Source of the DNA: Tillus elongatus
Taxonomy: Eukaryota > Arthropoda > Insecta > Coleoptera > Cleridae
Direction: 5' to 3'
NCBI GenBank assembly: GCA_964006375.1
Contig: OZ023269.1
Location: 59,643,968-59,707,967, forward strand
Length of the DNA: 64,000 nt
Shown: positions 52,043 through 64,000 of the stretch, piece by piece
How the letters are laid out: each line of letters starts with the position of its first letter
How positions within the stretch are numbered: position 1 is the stretch's first letter
Position numbers and translations under genes: made by a program
Notes under the pieces: generated by a model
What the model was told of the DNA's origin: nothing
Databases searched by the model: none
Seen by the model: only the letters and a program-made list of their open reading frames with translations

Positions 52043-53830
52043 TCAAAATAGTTGCAGCTCTGACAAACCCTGCTCACACATGTTAGTTCTACCAAGTGGA
52101 AGAGCAAACAGCATATATAACCTCAACAACACAGAAGGAACATTGAAGTGGAACCCCTCGACCAGAGTTATACAGTCAACACAATAGCAACCCAACAGTG
52201 TAGCAACCCATATAAAAACAGTCAAACCATTATTTACTCGCCTCAGCTTGACGCTTTCAAGATTGCATTTGCCGTATATATCAGTAAATTCACAATTCCC
52301 TGTTCATGATAGAGGTAGCACAGGTACTTGGCAAACTTACCCTGAACTGATTCAAGCAAATGATTATAAACTGAATAAAATTGACTGCACACAATCCTAG
52401 CATATTCAAGATGTGGTTGAACGAACTGACAGTGCAAGCATTTCAAGCAGTCATAATCAGTGAAATGCTTACAGGTTCTCAGTATAGAGCCCAGCTGTCT
52501 GTAAGATTTGTTAACACACTCAAGATAATGAAAATTGAATTATAACTTTGTATAAAAAATGACACCTAGATCCTTAACTAGGTCTGCTGAGTAGTGTATT
52601 ATCCACCCTGTGGTGAAATTTATCAATCTGCAGTCCCATTGAGAAAGAAAGAACAATTATCAACATTCAAACAAATTAAATGCTTTCTACACTATTGCTG
52701 GAGACTAGATCTATTATCCTGCAGATGTACCTGATCACAGGTAGACGACACCAGTGAGAAGTTTCAAGTCATCTGCATACAGCAGTGCCCCAACAGAAAA
52801 GTCATTACAGGTATCATTAATAAAGAAATTGGACAATAAAGGACCAAGATTGGAACCCTGTGGAACACCAGAGGACGCCACATATTTAAATAATGAATAA
52901 TCAAAACGTTCAACACATAATATACGATCGGACAAAGAGTATTTAATTAAATGTATCAAGTAAGGTGAAGACGATGACTGTTACAATTTTGAAATTAAGA
53001 TCTCATGATCGTCCCTGTAAAAGGGTCTTGAAAAACGAGTATATAATATACATCAACCTGAACGTTAGAATCAAGAGCTTCAGAGATAAACTGTGTAATC
53101 TTTGTCAAATTAGTTACAGTTGATCTGCCTTTTACAAAGTCATGCTGATTACAACTTAATGTACTTTTAAACTTATAATATACACAATCATAGAGGACAC
53201 TCCCAAAGGGCTTCAACACAATGCAGACATCACCACAGACTGATAGTTTTTAAGAACGAAGTATTTCCACCCATATGCACAGAACAAACTCTGCCTTGTT
53301 TCCAATGAATAGCATATGTAGCAGTGTGAAACGACTGTCACCCACCAAAAAGCTTGGTACCATGTCTGGTCCACATGTAAGCTTTGGCCTTAGCTTTTTT
53401 AATACACTCAAGACTTCATCCAGTGTAATAAGTTTGCACTAATTAACATCACTGAATTGATTAAGATTAGACAGAACTACTAAAGATGAATTAGAGGGCA
53501 ACAATACTTCAAAAATTGATGAGCAACACAAGAATCATTAACAAATGAGCTGAGAATATGAGATGTTCTAGACTTATCTTTAACAAAAGACCAAAGTGTC
53601 GATGGGTTGCTGTGAAGCATTGATAACGTCAAACATACTCTATATGCAGCATCTGTTAAACTTTTTATTTCCCTGTGCACACTGTAAAATACCTGATAGA
53701 AGGAGCTACAAATTTCCCTGTTTTTTTATGAATTTTTGTTTTGACTTTAAGCCTATCAATTATTTGATGGTTAAACCACACTGGGTATGTAGGACATATA
53801 GGTTAAAAAGACCATATAAGGTGTCATAGA
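52043..53830 (-). pseudogene. Decayed jockey-like LINE reverse transcriptase
   Basis: Minus-strand fragments in RT order: a pre-RT piece (53680-53480), QHDFVKGRSTVTNL and QVDVYY (53219-52995), GVPQGSNLGPLLSNFFIND and LLYADDLKLL (52959-52735), then VQPHLEYARIV and ESVQGKFAKYL (52446-52243) and a tail with FHFNVPSVLLR (52225-52043). Many frameshifts and stops separate them, so this is an old copy. The endonuclease and ORF1 are not recognised. Confidence 0.8.
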
Positions 53831-55630
<1,800 letters not shown>

Positions 55631-55663
55631 TGATATAGAATGTTATTTACAGACTTCCGAAGC

Positions 55664-55682
55664 CCTCACGTTTGGTGCCAAT
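55664..55682 (-). other. Primer-binding-site-like sequence beyond the LTR of copy 2
   Basis: On the minus strand the LTR end ATAACA is followed by ATTGGCACCAAACGTGAGGG and a leader-like stretch matching copy 1 after its 5' LTR. A true 3' LTR would be followed by host DNA, so this LTR is also the 5' LTR of a lost second unit. Confidence 0.65.
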
Positions 55683-55736
55683 TGTTATATTTTTGTAATA
55701 AGCTATGGATTTTAACTTTAATTTAATATATAGAAT

Positions 55737-55815
<79 letters not shown>

Positions 55816-57453
55816 GTTTTTTTTTTATATTTTAGGTATCTTAGCTTTAACTTTTATTTTCCTGTAAAGTTTAGTGAAATGTGTTGTAAATGTTGTTATT
55901 ATGAAATATATGTATTTTTGTATGTAACTTACACCTGGATGTACTCAATGTATTTTTTTTTTACCTGTTTAACACACAGAAAACAACCAATAACATATAT
56001 GAACTGCCTCTCACCTCAGGGAGCTTAGTAAGCAAGTGGGTTCAAGTCCCCTTTGGTTTTTTTTTTTTTTTTTAATTTTTCGAAATATTCTGCCCTATCT
56101 AATTTCAGTTCTTTCCTCCCAAATACTCATATATGTATAAAAGAACACAACATAAGGCAAAGGTTTTAAATGATCACCAAACTTGAATATTTATTACAAT
56201 TAAAGAACAAATGACAAAATTCTAATGCTACTTACTATTTTCAATGTATTTTTTTGTTTAATTTAGAGCTCTTTCTTATGATACTCCCCCCTTAAAAGTT
56301 ATAGGCCTGTATTTCTTGCTTAAACTTTTTAAAATTACCTATACATATATAAATACAGATCTTTTCAAACTATGTACTACACGAGAGCGACATCTACTGG
56401 CATCTGCTTGGCCTAGCGATTCAATGTATAGTTTATACACGTAGTCAGTAGATGATTTTCGGTTTCGGCGATGATGTGATAATGGACGTTACGGCTGAGA
56501 GATGTCTCTACAGATATCTCAATATTATTGATGGTAGAAAGTGAAACAAAGATGATGGCTTGAATGTTTGCCACACTCTGTTGAAGTTGCAGATATATCA
56601 CATAAATAAGGTGTCTTATTACTCACTTAGTTTTCCATCCCCTGCAAAGTTGCCCTGCTCTGAAGTTCCACGTTGTCTGTGACCAGTGACGCCTGTTTTT
56701 CCTCAACCTGTTTTCAAACTTTTTTCCAAAGATTTTTTTATTTATTTTTCTAATACCAAAAATTTAATCAATCTAAACTTTTAAGCAAAATTTCCCCGTC
56801 TTATATTTTAATCCAAATTGTCCCATATAATAATTTAATGACAATTTCAATCTTTTTTTATCTCAAAAATTTTCAATCTGATATTTTTCAAATTTTTCCC
56901 CTCTGTTTATTCTTTTTCATACGTAACCAGCGTAACTAATCAAAAAACTGTTATCTGCCTGCTTGCAAATCAAGATTATAACAAATTTTTATACAACAAT
57001 CATCTTATTATCATTATCTCTAGGGATACCTAAGTTGAATTGTTGTTAGTCAATGAGAGAATAATTAACCTAACTATAATTTTAGTGTCAGTTTGACGTC
57101 TGTCCTAAATTAAAAAAACAGCTGACTTAAACATAGGTTATGACATGACATTTCTTACCATTTAACACTCAAATTTTGACATCTTACTATTCTTAAAGCT
57201 AACAATATCCTTAATTCTAACAATAACATCTTAAATTACTTAACAGCTATCAAACAATAATACCTTAAACTATCTAATTAAACTTGTCATACATTTACAC
57301 CTGCCTTGCCTCCTTTTAATACATATATATCTGTAAAATTTAGTTTCTCCCTGTCTTACAGTGCAAAAACATTGCATACACCAAAGGTAAGTTGTTGTTT
57401 GTGTATATGTATGTGTATATATGTATATGTGGCCCCCTTTAGTAACCATATCA
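55683..57453 (-). repeat. LTR of gypsy copy 2 (1771 bp, variant)
   Basis: On the minus strand it starts TGATATGGTTACTAAAGG at 57453 and ends ATAACA at 55683. The last ~400 bp (55683-56080) match copy 1 LTRs, including GGGGACTTGAACCC. Much of the rest is diverged, so it is another subfamily. It holds a (TA)n at 55739-55812. Confidence 0.75.
55739..55812. repeat. (TA)n microsatellite in the copy 2 LTR
   Basis: About 36 TA units; the copy 1 LTR has only ATATATATC at this place. Confidence 0.95.
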
Positions 57454-59209
57454 AATCCCCAATAATAAGTTTTTACTGCTTTAGAGGCTTGCCTTCTGAA
57501 GCTAGGAAAAAATTTTATTCACGCTTTTAGTTTATGGCAATATAATCTTTTCCTCTCTTAATACATTTTTTTGCATTTCAGATTACGGAAATGAGTTATG
57601 CTGTGAAATCAGAACTATCATCTGAGACTCAAGTGATCTAGCTGCGAACATGAGAAGTTATTATATTTACGTGTCAGATGCACTTATGCATGAGAGACAT
57701 TATTGTGCTTATAAGCATGTTTAAAAAGATACTAGCGTGCCTACAATTTAGAAGAACACTAGCGTGCCTTTACTTGTTTTATAAGAACACCGCTGTGCCA
57801 ATATGTTGTCAATTATGTTTTTGAAGACCACTGCTGTGCCCACAATTATTTTAAAATACTACTGTGTCTGCAAATTTCTGCTACTGTCGAATACTGATCC
57901 TGTTTTCATCATTGCTGCATGTTTGTTCCAGCTTCATAAGTGTTCAGTTCTTCGAAGTGTTTATGGCCTTTATTTAAAATAGTGCTTCGTTAGTTTAAGT
58001 GCTTTACAAAAAAATATGTGTCATGTCAGTGCGTCGATCGTCTGGGATTTCTTCAATTTATATTCCTTTTTTAATGTCACGTTTGCCCAAGCAACGTTTG
58101 ACTTAGTTATTAAGTCTGCATGCTGCATGTTATATGAAATGCCATCAACATCAAATGAAAAATGTTGTTAATTGACTATGTCAAGGCTAAATTTAGTTTT
58201 AAGTATCCCCCCAAGTAAAGTGAGAAATTATCTCTTGCTTTTCAAATTCCTTGTTGTTTAACTTATCTCTTTATCATCATTATTTTTATTTTTTTATTAC
58301 CGAGTTTCCCTTTTCTCATTGCGTGTGTTCATAAGTGTGATAATGAACCGATTTCTATAACGACATGTTCGTATATACCCCCATATTTGGACTATTTTTT
58401 CTATTGCTGCTGCCATTGTAAGTTTCTATATGTTTCTTTCTTGATATTAGGTCCTTTCCTTTTTCAATTCGTTTTATTCTTCTGATACCCAACTTTTTTC
58501 TTTTTATTAGTCTGAAACCACTATTTATCAGTCGATATATGCTCCATTTACTTGACTTTTTCATCTCATTCCCCTATATCTTGCAACTACTGTGCACATA
58601 ATCATCTATATCTATTTTCATTATCTCAATATGCCCTCTATGGGTTTACATATTCACTGGTTAGCTTCTCCATCTATTAAATTCATTTCACTGTTCGTAC
58701 ATATATATTTTTGACTTTTCCCATTACTCCTTGATTCAGACGTCCTTATTTAGTTGTCTATCCTACTAAATGTTCCATAATTTTAACTAATTTTACATAA
58801 TTGGCCTTGATATCTGTTTTCTTCATATATTTTTCTTTCTTTTTCCTCATTTGTTGGCAGCTCTGGTCCTCTTATCTTGGGTTTAAACTTGTCCCCACTA
58901 CTTCGTTTGTTTCCGATCATATATGTCTTGTTTGACGTGCATTTCTACTGCTTGTTTGTCGTGAGATTCTTCCCCACGCTTAGCTGGTTACTAACGTTAT
59001 CTACCTCGGTTTTGAATTTGCCTATACTCTTCTTTCATGCTTGACATTTGCTTTAAATTTTGAATTTTGGCGTGTTATTTGGTCGAACTAGTTTTGGTTC
59101 AATTTATAGACTTAATCCTGGTCTGCAATTTTGAATTTTGATTGTTATTTTATTTCAAAAAATGTTGGTGAGTTTAAAGACTTCCCAGGTCATTAATTTT
59201 AATTTCCTC
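57454..59209 (-). other. 3' non-coding region of gypsy copy 2
   Basis: 58200-59209 is homologous to 14893-16000 of copy 1. 57540-58190 is extra, with degenerate repeats carrying GCTGTGCC/GCGTGCC (57730-57870). The last bases before the LTR are TTATTGGGGATT. Confidence 0.6.
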
Positions 59210-61747
59210 CTATTGTTCAAACTTGTACACATCTGTAATGTTGAAAATTCCTCTGATCTGTCCATTTTGGAGGTCTGTCAGTAGACAGCTGTTAACTGGT
59301 TTCTCATTTTCTATTTTATAAGGCCCTTCGAATATAGGTTGAAGCTTGGCACATTTCTCCAACTCTCGATTTCCAACTCTGTGTGCTCTCACGATCACAA
59401 TATCTCCTTTTTTGAACTTCACCCCTTTTTTTATTTTCTTACGCTGTCGGCTCAAGTATTTCTGTGCCTTTCTCCTGATTCTCTTCCTTACATTCTCAAC
59501 CACTCTCTCATACGTCAATTTCTCTTCTATTATCCATTTTCTCTCAGGCCTCCTTCCAGTCATCACATACATAGGTGTCTCTTCCGTGTTCAAGTTATGA
59601 CATACATTCAGAATTCTTTCAACATTCACCAATTGACTCTCCCATTCTCTCTGGTCACCATTTATCAACATTCTCAAATACTTGATTACCTCCTGTATAT
59701 AGCGCTCTGCTGGGTTACTACTAGGGTGTCTTATGCTCGTGTATTGCATTTGGATGCCTTTACTTTCACATAATTGTTGTATAGCTTCATTTTGGAAATA
59801 GGTGGCGTTATCCAGTAAAATTGTTTTTGGGGTACCTACTTGTTGTATATATAACCTTATCAGTTTCATTACGACGTGTTTGTTTGTGTGTTTTGTGGGA
59901 TATAATTTGATGTATTTGGAAAATACATCAACCATGACCATTATATGCTTGTTTTGTTGTCTACTGGGTATCAACTCACTAATGAAATCTATGGCTACTA
60001 TTTCTAAACACTCATTGGCTGTTATAGTTTTTGGTACTCCCACATTGTGTCGATTTTTGTGTTTATATATTTGGCATGTTTTACACACTCTCAATGTTCC
60101 CTTTATTAACGTTAGGTCTCGTTTCGTAATGTAATTTTCTCGGAATACCATCCATACCTTTCGTGCCCCTATATGCCCATTCTCTTCATGTATACTTTTG
60201 CTGATTTCTCTCGCCAATTCATTCGTTATCACATATACTTCATACCCATTCACTGTTTTGACAAGCACATTCTCCTTCTCTTCAGATCCACGTTTTTCTT
60301 TCTCACTTAGCATTCTCTGGTCTCTTTCAATCACCTCTTTTGAAAATAAACCCTGATTTTCTGTCAAAACATTCATACCTGATCTGATTCGTCTAGATTC
60401 ATTCACATTCTTTCCATCATCCCTCGTCAAAGCATCTGCCACTACATTCAAACTTCCCTTCACATGCCTTATGTCATACGTGTATTCTTGCATAATTAAC
60501 ACCCATCTATGTATCCGATTGTTTACGAATTTATTCTTGAGGATGCTGATCAAAGCTTGGTGGTCTGTTTCGATCACAAATTTATTCCCCAACAAATAAA
60601 ATCGCAGCTTCTCCACACAAAATACTACACTCACCAATTCTAATTCAGTCACACTATACTTCTTTTCGTGCTCTTTCGTTACTCTCGACACAAAACATAT
60701 TGGCACTTCCACTCCCTCTTGCATTTGTACTAACACTCCTGCCAATTTGTTAATTGACGCATCCGTTCTCAATGTGAATTCTGATTCATACCTAGGATGG
60801 TAAACTTTCAGTCCATTACAAAATTCCTCTTTTATTTTGATAAATGTTACCTCTTTCTCATTGTCCCATTTCCATCTTTGATTTTTCTTGAGCATGTTTA
60901 TAAGTGGGTACAACTTCTCGCTCAAGTTTGGGACCAATCTCTTGAAATAGTTTATCATGCCAATGAATCCTCTGAGTGTTTTTAAATTTGTAGGGCGTTT
61001 AAATTCTCTGATGGCTTCCACACGTTTTTCGTCCATTCTTATTCCCTCTTGGTCAATTACGTACCCCAAGAATACTACCTCTTTTTGATAAAACTGGCAC
61101 TTCTCTAAATTTATCTTCAAACCAGCTTCGTCTAGGTCTCTTAAAACTGTTTCAACGTGCTCTTGGTGGTCTTTTTCTTTACTGCTTATCAGTATATCAT
61201 CAACATAGTGTACCACGAATTGTTCATACTTGTCCAAAATGGTGTGTAGTGCTCTTGTTAGTGCTGCACATGCGGATTGAATCCCGTAAGGCACTACTGC
61301 AAATCTATAGACTACTCCGTCTATCGTAAAACCTGTATAGTCTCGGCTATTTTCGTGTAACGGAATTAGCCAAAAACTATGCTTCAAATCAATCTTTGTA
61401 AATACTTCCGAACATGTTAACCTTCCAAAGATTGAGTCAATGTTCGCTGGGGCTTCATACTGTGGAACTGAACAACTATTTATGTTCCTGGCGTCCAGAC
61501 ATAGTCTTAGCTCGCCACTAGATTTTTTTAAGACAACTACTGGATTTATATATGGGGTGTTACTGTTTTCAATTATCCCCCTCTGCTTCATTTTCAATAT
61601 TTCTTCGGCTACTTCTCTTCTGTATTTATATGGAATTGGATATGACTTTGCCTTGAAATTTTCTAACCCTCTTACTTTAAACTGATGTACATAATTTTTC
61701 GCAACTCTTGTCTCATCTATAATTAACCCTCTGTATTTTTCTAGCAC
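59210..61747 (-). pseudogene. pol: Pol of gypsy copy 2: RT, RNase H, integrase (845 codons)
   Basis: One open frame covers RT (RLCLDARNIN, YVDD), RNase H (FTLRTDASIN, ETDHQAL, ADALTRD), the integrase zinc domain (IHEENGHIGARK, CKTC), DDE core (VAIDF, LLDNATYF, NPAERY) and a basic tail. It has Glu where copy 1 has the amber stop, and keeps the conserved residues that copy 1 has changed. It is cut off from the protease by a one-base deletion near 61770, so this copy is also defective as a polyprotein. The Met at 61747 is internal, not a natural start. Confidence 0.9.
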
Positions 61748-61761
61748 TTCCTTTATTTGCT

Positions 61762-62421
61762 TTATAATTTTTTTCCGCAGTTTATCTGCATATTATCCCC
61801 ATTTTCTTCATATGCTTCTTTATCATATCTGCTATATCTTACTTCACATATAGCTTTTTCTTTATTCTTAAAACCGTGATCTTCCATCACTGAACTATTC
61901 CTAACTACTCTACCATCCTCCCCATTTTCTTCATATTCTTCAAATTTTTCCATTTTTATTCTCTCGTTGCGAATTATTATGTATCTATTCAGGTAATCAA
62001 TTATAATTTTATGTCTCTCCATTTCATCAGTGCCTATTATTATGTCATATTCCATATCGTCCATTATCAACAGCTGTAGCTCCAGTTTTTCGTTGTTTAT
62101 TCCTACTTCCACAGATATCGTCTCACTAATTTCCCCAATTTTCTTTCCCCTAGCATTTACGAGTGTGATTTTTGGCATTTTTACTCTCCCCACGCTCAAA
62201 TGTTGTATGATTCTTCCAGAGATAATAGAGGCTTCAGATCCTGTGTCAAATAATATTTTAACCTTTTTGTTAATTACTTCGCCCTTCAAAATTATCAAAC
62301 CTACATTTTCTTCTATATTATCTGCCTCTTTGTCGTTTTTAAAAACCTCCCTGGGGTGTTCGTATATACATGTGTTAATTGCCATGGCGTGTGGGTGATT
62401 TGCTCTTACGGGTCGGTGCAC
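61762..62421 (-). pseudogene. pol: Protease part of gypsy copy 2 pol (219 codons)
   Basis: It holds LFDTGSEASIISG of the aspartic protease. It ends early where an A/T run (GGAAAAAAATTATAAAG) lacks one base compared with copy 1. Entry would be by -1 frameshift from gag at 62427-62433. Confidence 0.88.
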
Positions 62422-62423
62422 AT

Positions 62424-63799
62424 TTAAAAATTTGTATGAACAATGGCATTGTCCATACCCCTATTTGGCAGTCTTGCTCTCGCCGCCTCCACTGCATCAC
62501 TCATTATTCTAATTCCTTCTTGCTGGTCGTCACCTCTTTGTTTTCGTATTGCCCCTGTTTCAGCGCCTGGTCCTTGATTCTCTTCCGCAGAATTTCTCAT
62601 TTGTCTCATCGCATTCACTCTGGCTCTAAATTCATCAGCCCTTTTCTCATCCTGTTGATTGTAATCGTTTCGGTTGTCATTTTGTGGCCTTTGCCTCTTA
62701 TAATTCTCGTTATTTTGATTTTTTTCTCTGTCGTAGTTATTGTTGTCATATCTGTCGTTATACCTTCTTTGTCCATTTTGAAAGTCCCTTCTTTCGTTGT
62801 AGTTGTTCCGTTCATTGTATCTTCCCTGTCCGTTTTGGTAAGTCCTTCCTTTGTAATTTCGGTAATCCCTTCTTTCGTAATTGTTATTGTTTCGTCCATA
62901 ATTTCCGTTCCCGTTGTACTGCCCATTCCTTCTTGATCCTTCTTGGTTCCTTCTGCGCCACTCTTCTCTTCCGGTATTCCTTTCATTATTTTTGTCCCTC
63001 ATTGTTCTCTGGACCCGTTGTAGGTAAGTTATGAGTTGGTCCAAGGTTCTTATATTTTGTATCCCTATTATTTCGGATATCTCGGTTCTAAAGTGCCTGG
63101 CAATGTATACTATTATTTCCTCTTCCTTCATTCTTGGCGTCAGGTGCTGTGCCATGTCATAAATGTGTAACGCATAGCTGGATAACTCTCTGGGGTCGTT
63201 GGGATCGTGTTTGCCAAAGTACAGCTTTTCTCTGACTATGGCCTGCTGTGCTTCTCCCCAGTAATGGCTTATAAACTTCTCCTGGAAGTCTTCCATATCC
63301 TCAATTCCTTCTTCCTTACTGGTGAACCATATTAATGCATCCCCTTTTAAACTCTGCCTTATAATTTCCTTCATGTCCTGCGCATCATATATGTTCCTGA
63401 GCTTGTTCAGGAGGCTCGTAATAAATACTTTGGGGTGTAGTTTGTCTACATGTCCGGTGAATTTGAGTCCAGTATCATTCGTGGTCTGGTACATAATTCT
63501 TTCATTGCCCATACCTGCTCTCATTTGTCGCTCCATTCTCTCTAATTTTTGTTTCACATTATCTTCTACTCCCTCTCTTATTTTAATACTTTCTAAATTT
63601 AATCTCCGTTCCGTTTCTTCTTTCAATCTTTTTAAATCATCCACATTTACTCTGGCCACTTGCTCCACTCTTTCGACTTTTTCATTCGTCTCTGTTAGTT
63701 TCTCACCTATCTCATTCTGATAGCTCTTTACTTTCCTCTCTATTTCCGTATTCACTCCAATCATCCTCAGATACCTCTCATTCCCTATTTGTATAATAC
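62424..63799 (-). pseudogene. gag: Gag of gypsy copy 2, N-terminally truncated
   Basis: It matches copy 1 Gag from about residue 231 on: part of the coiled coil, the capsid-like block (LKFTGHVDKLHPKVF to the QRVQRTMRD region), and the Asn/Arg/Tyr-rich tail, whose repeat number differs from copy 1. Homology stops at about 63799; the first codons of the frame (to ATG 63809) come from the foreign sequence beyond. It has no CCHC knuckle. The stop overlaps the same slippery site. Confidence 0.88.
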
Positions 63800-64000
63800 C
63801 TCCTGACATGTATGTGAATGTCAGTTGTCATATGTACGAGCATGCGCCCTCCAGCGCAGCGTCGACGCATTGTCACAGCTCGACCATCGCCACTTGCTAC
63901 CTAGCTGACGGTAAGTCAACATCGTCATTATTATTAAGTTGTTATTCTGTGTTAATAAATAGTTAGTTATTAAACCAGTGTTATTAATCCTTGCACAAAC
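63800..64000. other. Unrelated GC-richer segment interrupting copy 2 gag
   Basis: TGTCATATGTACGAGCATG (from 63817), a GC-rich patch GCGCCCTCCAGCGCAGCG (63845-63862) and AATAAATAG (63955) look like the start, middle and polyadenylation region of an LTR in + orientation, but the window ends before this can be tested. Confidence 0.35.

Larger units (their letters stand above)
55683..63800 (-). mobile_element. Ty3/gypsy LTR retrotransposon, copy 2 (5' truncated)
   Basis: On the minus strand: gag without its first ~230 codons (63799-62424), protease (62421-61762), RT to integrase (61747-59210), a 1.75 kb 3' part, and one LTR (55683-57453). The proteins are close to copy 1, by eye more than 90% identical. 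No 5' LTR is in the window. A one-base deletion near 61770 splits pol. Confidence 0.9.

Overview
This window is eukaryotic nuclear DNA, most likely from an insect with a large, AT-rich, transposon-loaded genome. The reasons are long (TA)n and (CA)n microsatellites, two Ty3/gypsy LTR retrotransposons, several non-LTR retrotransposons, tRNA-derived SINEs, a spliced gene with GT-AG introns, and no sign of bacterial operons. The exact species cannot be read from the sequence.

Layout. 1-4.6 kb: AT-rich, with three (TA)n tracts and diverged, circularly permuted copies of one repeat family. 4.66-6.18 kb: an uninterrupted (CA)762 tract. 7.54-17.95 kb: a complete LTR retrotransposon (gypsy copy 1, + strand) with LTRs of 1.96 and 1.87 kb, gag, and pol broken by one amber stop. 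18.70-20.13 kb: a non-autonomous hAT-like element with an 8-bp target duplication. 20.54-39.93 kb: a very large inverted structure. Each arm is about 33 units of a ~143-bp tandem repeat, the arms are in opposite orientation with matching outward ends, and the ~10 kb between them holds two non-LTR retrotransposons (25.3-28.4 and 30.05-34.56 kb) and a SINE. 39.96-48.98 kb: the only host-type gene, on the + strand. It has five or six exons and encodes an acidic Ser-rich N-terminus, two C2H2 zinc fingers, a tyrosine-recombinase-like domain and two copies of a C-terminal DNA-binding-like domain. Its introns contain a MITE and a small copy of the same inverted element. 49.3-53.8 kb: an internally deleted LINE, a full-length SINE, a solo LTR and a decayed jockey-like LINE. 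55.68-63.80 kb: gypsy copy 2 on the minus strand, with a 5'-truncated gag and a frameshifted pol. 63.8-64.0 kb: an unrelated GC-richer segment cut by the window edge.

Most interesting signals: (i) a foldback-like element family with tandem-repeat arms and a 10-unit higher-order period; (ii) a tiny (58-68 bp) GC-rich retroposon present three times, each with a 12-14 bp target duplication and an A tail; (iii) the zinc-finger/tyrosine-recombinase gene whose first exon abuts the foldback element and whose third intron contains another copy; (iv) a gag-pol junction with a conserved A_AAT_TTT slippery site directly after a 12-bp hairpin; (v) a 42-bp perfect palindrome. No element here can be shown to be intact; nearly all coding capacity belongs to damaged retroelements.
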